A stretch of 64,000 bases of DNA from Enterobacteriaceae bacterium UBA5654 (GCA_002421005.1 DIJC01000001.1:64968-128967), one strand, 5' to 3'. Positions 25,119 to 34,306 are shown, counted from the first letter of the stretch. Notes: a model not told the origin generated them from the letters alone. Made by a program: numbers and translations.

Positions 25119-26408
25119 ATGGTTAGGCTTGAAAACGACGATTTGCTGATGCTATCGCGCCAGTTGCCAATGAAGTCAGTAGCTCTGATCCTGGCAGGAG
25201 GTCGCGGAACCCGCTTAAAAGATTTAACGGTGACGCGCGCAAAACCGGCCGTCCACTTCGGCGGTAAGTTCCGTATCATTGATTTTGCTTTATCAAACTG
25301 CCTGAACTCCGGTATCCGCCGGATTGGCGTTATCACGCAGTATCAGTCGCACACGCTGGTACAGCACATCCAGCGCGGCTGGTCATTCTTTAGTGAAGAG
25401 ATGAACGAGTTTGTCGATCTGCTGCCTGCGCAACAGCGCATACACGGTGAAAACTGGTATCGCGGAACGGCGGATGCGGTCACGCAGAACCTCGACATTA
25501 TTCGCCGCTATAAAGCGGAATACGTTGTCATCCTCGCGGGCGATCATATTTACAAGCAGGATTACTCGCGCATGTTGATCGACCACGTGAAGAAAGGCGC
25601 GCGCTGTACGGTGGCCTGCCTGCCGGTGCCGGTGGCAGAAGCCACGGCGTTTGGCGTCATGGCGGTTGACGAAGATGACAAAATCATCGACTTCGTGGAA
25701 AAACCGGCCAATCCGCCGACCATGCCGAATGATTCAACCAAATCGCTCGCCAGTATGGGGATCTACGTTTTCAACGCCGATTACCTGTATGAGCTGCTGG
25801 AAAAAGACGATCTCAACGAAAATTCCAGCCATGACTTTGGTAAAGATATTATTCCGCAGATCACCAAAGAAGGGCTGGCCTACGCGCATCCGTTCCCGCA
25901 GTCTTGCGTGCAGTCCGATCCGGAATCTGAACCTTACTGGCGCGATGTCGGTACGCTGGAAGCCTACTGGAAAGCTAACCTCGATCTGGCCTCGGTGACG
26001 CCTGAGCTGGATATGTACGACCAGAACTGGCCCATCCGCACGCACATGGAATCGCTGCCACCGGCAAAATTTGTGCAGGACCGCTCCGGCAGCCACGGTA
26101 TGACGCTCAACTCGCTGGTGTCCGGCGGTTGTATCATCTCCGGGTCCGTGGTTGTGCAGTCTGTGCTGTTCCCGCGCGTCAGAGTCAACTCGTTCTGTAA
26201 TATTGACTCTTCCGTGCTATTACCTGATGTATGGGTAGGCCGTTCCTGCCGTTTGCGTCGATGTATTATCGATCGCGCCTGCGTGATCCCTGAAGGTCTG
26301 GTTATCGGGGAAAATGCGGAAGAAGACGCTCGCCGTTTCTACCGTTCGGAAGAAGGCATCGTGCTGGTTACGCGCGATATGCTGAATAAATTAAAAAGCC
26401 AGAAATAA
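25119..26408 (+). CDS. glgC: Glucose-1-phosphate adenylyltransferase GlgC
   Basis: Makes ADP-glucose, the committed and allosterically controlled step of glycogen synthesis. It is 429 aa: a nucleotidyltransferase domain with LAGGRGTRLKDLT and KPAVHFGGKFR, then a left-handed beta helix. In E. coli Lys39 forms part of the fructose-1,6-bisphosphate activator site. Here the segment LTNKRAKP reads LTVTRAKP, so position 39 is Thr. The ribosome binding site AAGGAG (25107-25112) contains a GGA and an upstream CACGGAG lies near 25075-25081; both could be CsrA sites as in E. coli, which is inference. Confidence 0.97.
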   Translation: MVRLENDDLLMLSRQLPMKSVALILAGGRGTRLKDLTVTRAKPAVHFGGKFRIIDFALSNCLNSGIRRIGVITQYQSHTLVQHIQRGWSFFSEEMNEFVDLLPAQQRIHGENWYRGTADAVTQNLDIIRRYKAEYVVILAGDHIYKQDYSRMLIDHVKKGARCTVACLPVPVAEATAFGVMAVDEDDKIIDFVEKPANPPTMPNDSTKSLASMGIYVFNADYLYELLEKDDLNENSSHDFGKDIIPQITKEGLAYAHPFPQSCVQSDPESEPYWRDVGTLEAYWKANLDLASVTPELDMYDQNWPIRTHMESLPPAKFVQDRSGSHGMTLNSLVSGGCIISGSVVVQSVLFPRVRVNSFCNIDSSVLLPDVWVGRSCRLRRCIIDRACVIPEGLVIGENAEEDARRFYRSEEGIVLVTRDMLNKLKSQK

Positions 26409-26491
26409 AAACGATAACCTTGCGCGGAAGGGGTCCGCGCGCTGTTTTACCGCAAGCGCCAGAGGGTCTTGCTAGGGTGACAGGAGCGATA

Positions 26492-27925
26492 ATGCAGGTT
26501 TTACATGTATGTTCTGAGATGTTTCCGCTGTTAAAAACCGGCGGCCTGGCAGACGTGATTGGCGCGTTACCCGAAGCGCAAAAAGCGCTTGGGGATGAGG
26601 TACGCGTACTGCTTCCTGCGTTTCCGGACATTCGCCGTGGCATACCTGACGCACAGGTAGTGGCGCGGCGTGACACATTTGCTGGACATATCACGCTGCT
26701 GTATGGGCATTTTAACGGTGTGGGCATCTATCTGATTGATGCTCCGCACCTGTATGACCGTCCGGGGAGTCCTTATCACGACACCAACCAGTTCGCCTAT
26801 ACCGATAACGTGCTGCGCTTTGCACTGCTGGGCTGGGTGGGCTGTGAAATGGCCTGTGGACTGGATGCCTTCTGGCGTCCCGATGTGGTTCATGCGCACG
26901 ACTGGCACGCGGGACTGGCCCCGGCCTATCTTGCTTCACGCGGTCACCCGGCAAAATCGGTGTTTACCGTGCACAACCTGGCCTATCAGGGATTATTTTA
27001 CGCCCATCATATGGATGACATCCAACTGCCATGGTCGTTCTTTAATATGCACGGGCTGGAGTTTGAAGGGCAGATCTCCTTCCTGAAAGCCGGACTGTTT
27101 TATGCCGATCACATTACGGCGGTCAGTCCGACCTACGCGCAGGAAATCACCCAGCCGCAGTTTGCCTATGGCATGGAAGGGTTACTCCGCCAGCGCCAGC
27201 TGGAAGGGCGGTTGACCGGCATCCTTAACGGCGTAGACGAAAAAATCTGGAGTCCAGAAACGGACCTGCTTCTTTCGTCGCGGTACGGTCGCGATACGCT
27301 GGAAGATAAAGCGGAAAACAAGCGGCAGCTACAAATTGCGATGGGCCTGAAGGTCGATGACAAAGCGCCGCTGTTTGCCGTGGTCAGTCGTTTGACCAGC
27401 CAGAAAGGGCTGGATTTAGTGCTGGAGGCGCTGCCGGGCCTGCTGGAGCAGGGCGGACAGCTTGCCTTGCTGGGCGCGGGCGATCCGGTGTTGCAGGAAG
27501 GCTTTCTTGCCGCTGCCGCTGAACACTCCGGGCAGGTTGGCGTCCAGATTGGCTATCACGAAGCCTTCTCGCACCGCATTATGGGCGGTGCAGACGTCAT
27601 TCTGGTGCCCAGCCGCTTCGAACCTTGCGGCCTGACCCAGCTCTATGGATTGAAATACGGCACGCTGCCGTTGGTGCGCCGCACTGGCGGGCTGGCCGAT
27701 ACCGTTGCAGACAGTTCACTGGAAAACCTGGCGGATGGAGTCGCCAGTGGCTTTGTGTTTGAAGACAGTAATGCCTGGTCCCTGTTACGGGCGATCCGGC
27801 GCGCATTTGTGTTGTGGTCGCGTCCCTCACTCTGGCGCTACGTTCAGCGTCAGGCGATGCATATGGACTTTAGCTGGCACGTTGCCGCGCAGGCCTATCA
27901 CGACCTTTATAAACGCTTAGGGTAA
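26492..27925 (+). CDS. glgA: Glycogen synthase GlgA (ADP-glucose)
   Basis: GT5 glycosyltransferase that adds glucose from ADP-glucose to the growing alpha-1,4 chain. It is 477 aa with the ADP-glucose binding KTGGLADV (Lys15), the HAHDWHAGLAP helix and the C-terminal PSRFEPCGLTQLYGLKYG motif carrying the catalytic Glu. The ATG at 26492 after CAGGAG starts MQVLHVCSEMFPL and gives the E. coli length; an upstream in-frame ATG at 26420 lies in the glgC-glgA gap and is not conserved. The 83-bp gap may hold a local promoter. Confidence 0.97.
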   Translation: MQVLHVCSEMFPLLKTGGLADVIGALPEAQKALGDEVRVLLPAFPDIRRGIPDAQVVARRDTFAGHITLLYGHFNGVGIYLIDAPHLYDRPGSPYHDTNQFAYTDNVLRFALLGWVGCEMACGLDAFWRPDVVHAHDWHAGLAPAYLASRGHPAKSVFTVHNLAYQGLFYAHHMDDIQLPWSFFNMHGLEFEGQISFLKAGLFYADHITAVSPTYAQEITQPQFAYGMEGLLRQRQLEGRLTGILNGVDEKIWSPETDLLLSSRYGRDTLEDKAENKRQLQIAMGLKVDDKAPLFAVVSRLTSQKGLDLVLEALPGLLEQGGQLALLGAGDPVLQEGFLAAAAEHSGQVGVQIGYHEAFSHRIMGGADVILVPSRFEPCGLTQLYGLKYGTLPLVRRTGGLADTVADSSLENLADGVASGFVFEDSNAWSLLRAIRRAFVLWSRPSLWRYVQRQAMHMDFSWHVAAQAYHDLYKRLG

Positions 27926-27949
27926 GGAATTACCTGATGGAATTTTCAG

Positions 27950-30397
27950 ATGAGTGAATCATTTAGCTATTCGTCACCGAATGTCAGCGTGGATGCGTTG
28001 AAGCATTCGATCGCTTATAAATTGATGTTTATGGTTGGCAAAGATCCCGCAATGGCCAACAAACATGAGTGGCTGAACGCCACGCTGTTTGCGGTGCGCG
28101 ATCGTCTGGTGGAGCGCTGGCTGCGCTCCAGCCGGGCCAAGCTGTCACAGGAATCCCGCCGGGTGAACTACCTGTCGATGGAGTTTCTGATTGGCCGCAC
28201 GTTGTCTAACTCTCTTTTATCTCTCGGTATTTATGACGAAGTGAAAACCGCGCTCGATCAAATGGGCTTCGACCTCGAAGACCTGATTGACGAAGAAAAC
28301 GACCCCGGTCTCGGCAACGGTGGCCTCGGGCGTCTGGCGGCCTGCTTCCTCGACTCGCTGGCAACGCTGGGCCTGCCAGGGCGCGGCTACGGTATTCGCT
28401 ACGATTACGGTATGTTCCAGCAGCGGATCGTCAACGGCTATCAGAAAGAGTCCCCGGACTACTGGCTGGAGTATGGCAACCCGTGGGAATTCAAACGCCA
28501 TAACACCCGTCATACCGTGCGCTTTGGGGGGCGTATTCAGCAGGAAGGTAAAAAAACCCGCTGGGTAGAAACCGAAGAAATTCTCGCGGTGGCCTATGAC
28601 CAGATCATTCCGGGCTACGACACCGACGCCACCAACACGCTGCGCCTGTGGAGCGCCCAGGCCAGCCGGGAAATCAACCTCGGTAAATTTAATCAGGGCG
28701 ATTACTTTGCGGCAGTGGAAGATAAAAACCACTCCGAAAACGTATCGCGCGTACTGTACCCGGATGACTCCACCTATTCCGGCCGCGAGCTGCGCCTGCG
28801 TCAGGAGTATTTCCTCGTCTCCGCTACCGTGCAGGATATTCTGCGCCGTCACTGGGAAGAGTACCAAACGTACGACAACCTGACGGATAAAGTCGCGATC
28901 CATCTCAACGATACCCACCCGGTACTGTCGATCCCGGAGCTGATGCGTCTGCTGATCGACGAGCACAAATATAGCTGGGATCAGGCCTTTGAGATGACCT
29001 GCCAGATCTTCTCTTACACCAACCACACGTTGATGAGCGAAGCGCTGGAAACCTGGCCTGTTGATATGCTCGGTAAAATTCTGCCGCGCCACTTGCAGAT
29101 CATCTTTGAAATTAATGACTACTTCCTGAAAACCCTTCAGGAGCAGTACCCGGAAGACAGCGGCCTGCTGAGCCGGACGTCGATCATTGATGAATCAAAC
29201 GGTCGCCGCGTGCGCATGGCGTGGCTGGCGGTGGTGATAAGCCATAAAGTGAACGGCGTATCGGAGCTGCATTCCAACCTGATGGTGCAATCGCTGTTTG
29301 CTGACTTCGCAAAAATCTTCCCGACCCGCTTTACCAACGTGACCAACGGCGTCACCCCACGCCGCTGGCTGGCGCTGGCGAACCCGTCGCTGTCCGGCGT
29401 GCTGGATGAAAACATCGGACGCAACTGGCGTACCGATCTCAGCCAGCTTAGCGAGCTGGAACAGCATATGGATTTCGTGAAGGTCAATCAGGCGGTGCAG
29501 AAGGCGAAGCTTGCCAACAAAAGACGGCTGGCGATACTGATCGCCCAGCAGCTTAACGTGGTGGTCAATCCAGGTGCGCTGTTTGACGTACAGATCAAGC
29601 GCATTCACGAATACAAACGCCAGTTGATGAACGTGCTGCACGTCATCACGCGCTACAACCGCATCAAGAACGATCCGTCGGCAGAATGGGTACCGCGCGT
29701 CAACATTTTCGCCGGTAAAGCCGCTTCCGCGTACTATATGGCGAAGCACATTATTCATCTGATCAACGATGTTGCGAAGGTGATTAACAACGATGCGGAC
29801 ATTGGCGACAAGCTGAAAGTGGTGTTTATCCCTAACTACAGCGTGAGTCTGGCGCAGGTGATTATTCCGGCAGCGGATCTCTCCGAGCAGATCTCCCTGG
29901 CGGGTACCGAAGCTTCCGGCACCAGCAACATGAAGTTTGCCCTCAACGGCGCGCTGACCATCGGCACGCTGGACGGCGCAAACGTCGAAATGCTGGAGCA
30001 CGTCGGTGCGGAAAACATCTTCATTTTCGGTAATACGGCGGAAGAGGTCGAAGAACTGCGTCGGCAGGGCTATAAACCTCGCGACTATTACGAAAATGAT
30101 GAAGAGCTGCGTCAGGTGCTGACCCAAATCGCTACCGGCGTTTTCAGCCCCGAAGAGCCGGGCCGCTACCGCGATCTGGTCGATTCTCTGATTAACTTCG
30201 GCGATCACTACCAGGTGCTGGCAGATTACCGCAGCTACGTAGACTGCCAGGAGAAGGTGGACGAGCTTTACCGCCACCCGGACCAGTGGTCTAACACCGC
30301 AATGCGTAACATCGCCAACATGGGTTACTTCTCCTCGGATCGCACGATTCAGGAGTATGCCGATGAAATCTGGAATATTAAGCCGGTGAGGTTGTAA
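27950..30397 (+). CDS. glgP: Glycogen phosphorylase GlgP
   Basis: PLP-dependent GT35 enzyme that releases glucose-1-phosphate from glycogen ends. It is 815 aa, the same as E. coli, with ENDPGLGNGGLGRLAACFLDS (about residues 107-127) and the PLP-lysine segment EASGTSNMKFALNGALTIG near residue 662. The ATG at 27950 matches the family N-terminus (YSSPNVSVDALKHSIAYK). The usual ribosome binding site (TAAGGA) instead serves a 6-codon ORF at 27937-27957 that overlaps this start, so GlgP may be made partly by reinitiation. It is last in glgBXCAP and ends at a strong hairpin. Confidence 0.97.
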   Translation: MSESFSYSSPNVSVDALKHSIAYKLMFMVGKDPAMANKHEWLNATLFAVRDRLVERWLRSSRAKLSQESRRVNYLSMEFLIGRTLSNSLLSLGIYDEVKTALDQMGFDLEDLIDEENDPGLGNGGLGRLAACFLDSLATLGLPGRGYGIRYDYGMFQQRIVNGYQKESPDYWLEYGNPWEFKRHNTRHTVRFGGRIQQEGKKTRWVETEEILAVAYDQIIPGYDTDATNTLRLWSAQASREINLGKFNQGDYFAAVEDKNHSENVSRVLYPDDSTYSGRELRLRQEYFLVSATVQDILRRHWEEYQTYDNLTDKVAIHLNDTHPVLSIPELMRLLIDEHKYSWDQAFEMTCQIFSYTNHTLMSEALETWPVDMLGKILPRHLQIIFEINDYFLKTLQEQYPEDSGLLSRTSIIDESNGRRVRMAWLAVVISHKVNGVSELHSNLMVQSLFADFAKIFPTRFTNVTNGVTPRRWLALANPSLSGVLDENIGRNWRTDLSQLSELEQHMDFVKVNQAVQKAKLANKRRLAILIAQQLNVVVNPGALFDVQIKRIHEYKRQLMNVLHVITRYNRIKNDPSAEWVPRVNIFAGKAASAYYMAKHIIHLINDVAKVINNDADIGDKLKVVFIPNYSVSLAQVIIPAADLSEQISLAGTEASGTSNMKFALNGALTIGTLDGANVEMLEHVGAENIFIFGNTAEEVEELRRQGYKPRDYYENDEELRQVLTQIATGVFSPEEPGRYRDLVDSLINFGDHYQVLADYRSYVDCQEKVDELYRHPDQWSNTAMRNIANMGYFSSDRTIQEYADEIWNIKPVRL

Positions 30398-30401
30398 CTC
30401 G

Positions 30402-30438
30402 CAGCCAGAGGAACAGATGTTCCTCTGGCTGGTATTTC
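30402..30438. terminator. Bidirectional terminator-like hairpin between glgP and glpD
   Basis: Perfect 13-bp stem CAGCCAGAGGAAC / GTTCCTCTGGCTG with an AGAT loop, then GGTATTTCTT on the plus strand. It lies in the 41-bp gap between the convergent glgP and glpD stops and probably serves both. Confidence 0.8.
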
Positions 30439-31947
30439 TTACGACGCCAGCGACAGCTCGCGTTTCGCCGCATGGGCCGTCAGCCACTGCGCCACGCGCG
30501 CCTGCTGATCGGCATTAAGCCACATCCCCAGACGAGTGCGCCGCCAGATGGCATCGTCGAGACGACGCACCCATTCGTGCTCAACCAGGTATTTCAGTTC
30601 GGCTTCATAAAACTCATGACCAAAATCCTCACCCAGTTCCGCTACCGTTTTCGCGTTGCCAATGATTAGCTCACTGTTACTGCCGTAGGTGCGGGCATAG
30701 TGACGGGCCAGTTGCTCACTGATGAACGGATAGCGACGGCGCAGTTTTGCCGCGTAATCGTCGCGATCGCCGCCGATATTACCGCCCGGCAGGACCGCAT
30801 CTTTGGTCCATGCCTGACCAATGCCCTGATAGTAAGGCGTCAGTTTTTCCAGCGCGTGCTCGGCCAGTTTGCGGTAGGTGGTCAGCTTGCCGCCAAATAC
30901 CGACAGCAGCGGCGCTTTGCCGTTCTCATCATGCACATCGAGGGTGTAATCGCGGGTGATCGCCTGCGGAGAATCCGACTCGTCGTCGCACAGTGGACGC
31001 ACGCCGGAATAGGTCCAGACGATATCCTCACGGCTTAGCTGCTTCTGGAAATGACCGTTGTAGACCTTGAGCAGATAGTTAATCTCATTCTCGTCGATAG
31101 CGACGTTTTTCGGATCGCCTTTATATTCGACGTCGGTGGTGCCGATAATCGAAAACTCATCCATCCACGGGATCACAAAGACGATACGTTTATCTTCGTT
31201 TTGCAGGATGTACGCCTGCTTCTGGGTATGCACGCGCGGCACCACAATATGGCTGCCTTTGATCAGGCGAATACCATAAGGAGAAGGCAGGTGCATTCCG
31301 TCGTCGAAGAACTGTTTCACCCATGGCCCGGTGGCGTTGACCAGACCGCGCGCCTGCCAGCGGTATTTCTTGCCGCTGTCGATGTCTTCCGCTTCCACGA
31401 TCCACAGCCCGTTCTCACGGCGTGCAGAGGTCGCGCGGGTGCGGGTTAACACTTCGCCGCCTTTCTGCGTCACCATCTGCGCGTTTGCCAGCACCAGGCG
31501 GGCATCGTCTACCCAGCAGTCAGAATATTCGAATCCGCGCACGATCTCCGGCTTCAGCACGGACTCTGAGCCAAAACGCAAACCGGTTGATCCCGGCAGG
31601 CTGGTCCGTTTCCCCAGGTGATCATACATAAACAGGCCAATGCGGATCATCCACGCCGGGCGCAGATGCGGACGGTGCGGAAGTCGAAAGCGCATCGGGA
31701 AGGCAATGTGCGGCGCCATTTTTAACAGCACTTCGCGTTCCGCCAGCGCCTCGCTCACCAGGCGGAATTCATAGTGTTCAAGGTAGCGCAACCCGCCGTG
31801 GATCAGTTTCGAGCTGGCGGAAGAGGTGGCGCAGGCGAGATCCTGCGCCTCCAGCATCAGCACGGATAAACCGCGCCCGGCTGCGTCTGCCGCGATGCCC
31901 GCACCATTGATGCCGCCACCTATCACAATCAGATCTTTGGTTTCCAT
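30439..31947 (-). CDS. glpD: Aerobic glycerol-3-phosphate dehydrogenase GlpD
   Basis: Membrane-associated FAD enzyme that oxidises glycerol-3-phosphate to dihydroxyacetone phosphate and passes electrons to ubiquinone. It is 502 aa. The N-terminal FAD dinucleotide fold is DLIVIGGGINGAGIAADAAGRG (residues 5-26), followed by SSKLIHGGLRYLE and the GVRPLCDDE and DYTLDV segments of the FAD-dependent oxidoreductase fold. Start ATG at 31947. It is divergent from glpEGR, with at least one GlpR operator between. Works with the Ugp products encoded at the start of the window. Confidence 0.97.
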   Translation of the reverse strand: METKDLIVIGGGINGAGIAADAAGRGLSVLMLEAQDLACATSSASSKLIHGGLRYLEHYEFRLVSEALAEREVLLKMAPHIAFPMRFRLPHRPHLRPAWMIRIGLFMYDHLGKRTSLPGSTGLRFGSESVLKPEIVRGFEYSDCWVDDARLVLANAQMVTQKGGEVLTRTRATSARRENGLWIVEAEDIDSGKKYRWQARGLVNATGPWVKQFFDDGMHLPSPYGIRLIKGSHIVVPRVHTQKQAYILQNEDKRIVFVIPWMDEFSIIGTTDVEYKGDPKNVAIDENEINYLLKVYNGHFQKQLSREDIVWTYSGVRPLCDDESDSPQAITRDYTLDVHDENGKAPLLSVFGGKLTTYRKLAEHALEKLTPYYQGIGQAWTKDAVLPGGNIGGDRDDYAAKLRRRYPFISEQLARHYARTYGSNSELIIGNAKTVAELGEDFGHEFYEAELKYLVEHEWVRRLDDAIWRRTRLGMWLNADQQARVAQWLTAHAAKRELSLAS

Positions 31948-31981
31948 GCTGCTACCTCATGTACTTTCGTTAAAGCGCAAA

Positions 31982-32001
31982 AATGTTCGATATCGCTCAT
32001 A
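31982..32001. promoter_or_regulatory. GlpR operator(s) in the glpD-glpE gap
   Basis: AATGTTCGATATCGCTCATA closely fits the GlpR palindrome (TATGTTCGATAACGAACATA). A weaker tandem copy (ATGTACTTTCGTTAAAGCGC, about 31959-31978) lies about 21 bp nearer glpD, the spacing of tandem GlpR sites. A loose CRP-like AGTGA-TATGCA-TAACA lies at 32047-32062. Repression of glpD by GlpR is established in E. coli. Confidence 0.7.
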
Positions 32002-32133
32002 ATAGCAAGGAATCGCGCTTTTGGTAACATCAAAAAAACAATTTGGAGTGATATGCATAACATAATGGCGTTTCTCTACCCTGCCGACGTAAACTGAGCG
32101 TTAACCCTGAGTCGGACAGAGTAAAGAGAAGAT

Positions 32134-32463
32134 ATGGATCACTTTGAGTGTATTAATGTAGAAGAAGCCCATCAGAAGCTGCATCAGGCCATGGCCGTGC
32201 TGGTGGATATCCGCGATCCGCAAAGCTACGCGCTGGGCCATACGCCGGGCGCATTTCACCTGACCAACGACACGCTGGGCGCGTTTATGCGCGAAACCGA
32301 TCCCGATACGCCGGTGATGGTGATGTGCTATCACGGCAACAGCAGCAAAGGCGCAGCGCAGTATCTCCTGCAACAGGGTTATGACCAGGTGTATAGCGTG
32401 GACGGCGGCTTTGATGCCTGGCACCGTCATTTCCCGGCGGAAGTGGAACGCACGGTGTTTTAG
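32134..32463 (+). CDS. glpE: Thiosulfate sulfurtransferase GlpE
   Basis: Single-domain rhodanese (109 aa) that transfers sulfur from thiosulfate to cyanide or thioredoxin in vitro; its true role is uncertain. The active-site loop MCYHGNSSKG carries Cys65, the same position as in E. coli, and the CH2A/CH2B-type segments VLVDIRDPQSY and GHTPGAFHLTN are present. First gene of glpEGR, 44 bp before glpG, divergent from glpD. Confidence 0.95.
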   Translation: MDHFECINVEEAHQKLHQAMAVLVDIRDPQSYALGHTPGAFHLTNDTLGAFMRETDPDTPVMVMCYHGNSSKGAAQYLLQQGYDQVYSVDGGFDAWHRHFPAEVERTVF

Positions 32464-32507
32464 CCGTTATACTGACCCCCTTTTGCGTGGAACAAGCGAC
32501 CGCCCGT

Positions 32508-33332
32508 ATGTTGATGATCACCTCTTTTACCAACCCGCGCATCGCGCAGGCATTTGTCGATTATATGGCGACGCAGGGCGTCGTGCTGACGCTCCAGCAT
32601 AATACGCAGTGGGACGTCTGGCTGGCAGATGAAAGCCAGGCCGCGCAGGTTCAGGCAGAGCTGGCGCGTTTTATGGAGAACCCGGCAGACCCGCGCTATC
32701 TGGCGGCAAGCTGGCAGTCGGGGCAGACTAACAGCGGCCTGCGCTACCGCCGTTTTCCCTTTCTGGCAACCCTGCGGGAAAAAACCGGTCCGTTTACCGC
32801 CGTGATTATCGCCATCTGCGTGCTGGTCTACCTGCTGATGAAAATCCTCGGCGATCAAGTCGTTATGGCATGGCTGATATGGCCGTTTGATCCCTCCCTG
32901 AAATTTAATGTCTGGCGCTATTTTACCCACGCTTTCATGCACTTTTCGCTCCTGCATATCCTCTTCAACCTGTTCTGGTGGTGGTATATCGGCGGTATGG
33001 TGGAAAAGCGCCTCGGTAGCGGCAAGCTGATTGTCATTACTATTATCAGCGCGCTGCTGAGCGGATTTATTCAGAACAAATTCAGCGGTCCGCTTTTTGG
33101 CGGGCTGTCTGGCGTGGTGTATGCCCTGATGAGCTACGCATGGCTGCGGGGCGAGCGCGATCCGCAAAGTGGCGTCATTTTACCGCGCGGCCTGATTGCC
33201 TTTATTTTAATATGGTTGATTTCGGGTTGGTTTATTTCCAGCGACGTTTCGCACGGTGCCCACTTTACCGGGCTACTGGTCGGGCTGGCGATGGCCTTTG
33301 TTGATACGCAGAATGTGCGAAAACGAAAGTAA
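32508..33332 (+). CDS. glpG: Rhomboid intramembrane serine protease GlpG
   Basis: Inner-membrane protease that cleaves transmembrane segments. It is 274 aa: an N-terminal cytosolic domain (1 to about 90) and a six-helix rhomboid core with HFSLLHILFNLFWWW, catalytic Ser201 in GGLSGVVYALM and His252 in HGAHFTG. The cap loop before the last helix (WFISSDVSHGAH) is two residues shorter than in E. coli, moving the histidine from 254 to 252. The ATG at 32508 (MLMITSFTNP) matches E. coli; a GTG seven codons earlier is possible. Middle gene of glpEGR. Confidence 0.95.
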   Translation: MLMITSFTNPRIAQAFVDYMATQGVVLTLQHNTQWDVWLADESQAAQVQAELARFMENPADPRYLAASWQSGQTNSGLRYRRFPFLATLREKTGPFTAVIIAICVLVYLLMKILGDQVVMAWLIWPFDPSLKFNVWRYFTHAFMHFSLLHILFNLFWWWYIGGMVEKRLGSGKLIVITIISALLSGFIQNKFSGPLFGGLSGVVYALMSYAWLRGERDPQSGVILPRGLIAFILIWLISGWFISSDVSHGAHFTGLLVGLAMAFVDTQNVRKRK

Positions 33333-33350
33333 CTTTTCCAGGGATTCTTG

Positions 33351-34109
33351 ATGAAACAGACACAACGTCATGACGCTATTATCGAACTGGTCAAAAAGCA
33401 GGGATACGTTAGCACCGAGGAGCTGGTCGAGCACTTCTCCGTCAGCCCGCAAACCATTCGCCGCGATCTCAACGACCTCGCCGATCAAAATATGATCCTG
33501 CGCCATCATGGCGGCGCGGCGCTGCCTTCCAGCTCGGTCAACACGCCGTGGCACGATCGCAAAGCGACCCAGACGGCGGAAAAAGAGCGCATCGCGCGTA
33601 AAGTGGCAAGCCAGATCCCCAATGGCTCGACGCTGTTTATTGATATCGGCACCACGCCGGAAGCGGTGGCGCACGCGCTGCTGGAGCACAGCAATTTGCG
33701 CATCGTCACCAACAACCTGAACGTCGCTAATACGCTGATGGTGAAAGATGATTTTCGCATTATCCTCGCGGGCGGCGAGTTGCGCAGCCGCGACGGGGGG
33801 ATTATCGGTGAGGCCACGCTTGATTTTATCTCCCAGTTCCGCCTCGACTTTGGCATTCTTGGGATCAGCGGCATTGACAGCGACGGCTCGCTGCTGGAGT
33901 TCGACTACCACGAAGTGCGCACCAAGCGGGCGATCATTGAAAATTCACGCCACGTTATGCTGGTGGTGGACCACTCCAAGTTTGGCCGCAACGCGATGGT
34001 GAATATGGGCAGCATCAGCATGGTCAACGCCGTTTACACCGACGTGATGCCGCCCGCCGGGGTGATGCAGGTGATTTCCAGCCACAACGTGCAACTGGAA
34101 CTTTGCTAA
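33351..34109 (+). CDS. glpR: Glycerol-3-phosphate regulon repressor GlpR
   Basis: DeoR-family repressor of glp genes, inactivated by glycerol-3-phosphate. It is 252 aa and intact, unlike the frameshifted copy in some E. coli K-12 lines. The N-terminal helix-turn-helix spans about residues 19-40 (VSTEELVEHFSVSPQTIRRD) and the sugar-phosphate sensor has FIDIGTTPEAV, ILAGGELRSRDGG and DFGILGISGID. Start ATG at 33351; a TTG just upstream is in frame but unlikely. The 3' end overlaps the remnant of convergent rtcR by 4 bp. Confidence 0.96.
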   Translation: MKQTQRHDAIIELVKKQGYVSTEELVEHFSVSPQTIRRDLNDLADQNMILRHHGGAALPSSSVNTPWHDRKATQTAEKERIARKVASQIPNGSTLFIDIGTTPEAVAHALLEHSNLRIVTNNLNVANTLMVKDDFRIILAGGELRSRDGGIIGEATLDFISQFRLDFGILGISGIDSDGSLLEFDYHEVRTKRAIIENSRHVMLVVDHSKFGRNAMVNMGSISMVNAVYTDVMPPAGVMQVISSHNVQLELC

Positions 34110-34290
34110 CGCACCATTTCCCATTTCAGGTCAAAACGCGCAGATGTTTTCGCAGCCGGTCAGCGTCGTTGACTTTGGCCTTTTCCTGGTGCGAGACGTC
34201 GAATAACCGGCGTCCCGCATCGGAAATTATCTGCGACTATTGATGCGCGCGTAGAGATCGCCACGAAACGTCCCGTCGCGCAGGGAGAGA
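34106..34290 (-). pseudogene. rtcR: Decayed remnant of rtcR (sigma-54 activator of rtcBA)
   Basis: The minus strand encodes pieces of RtcR. One is RDGTFRGDLYARIN (about 34225-34266), the sigma-54 activator motif after Walker B. It is joined after a large deletion to DAGRRLFDVSHQEKAKVNDA plus DRLRKHL (34134-34214), then a one-base deletion, then ARFDLKWEMVR and a stop at 34106-34108. In E. coli rtcR lies beside glpR, convergent with it, and rtcBA lies between rtcR and malT. Here rtcB, rtcA and most of rtcR are gone. Matches are from memory of the RtcR family, and synteny strongly supports them. Confidence 0.78.
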
Positions 34291-34306
34291 AAACTGCCCG
34301 GTGACG

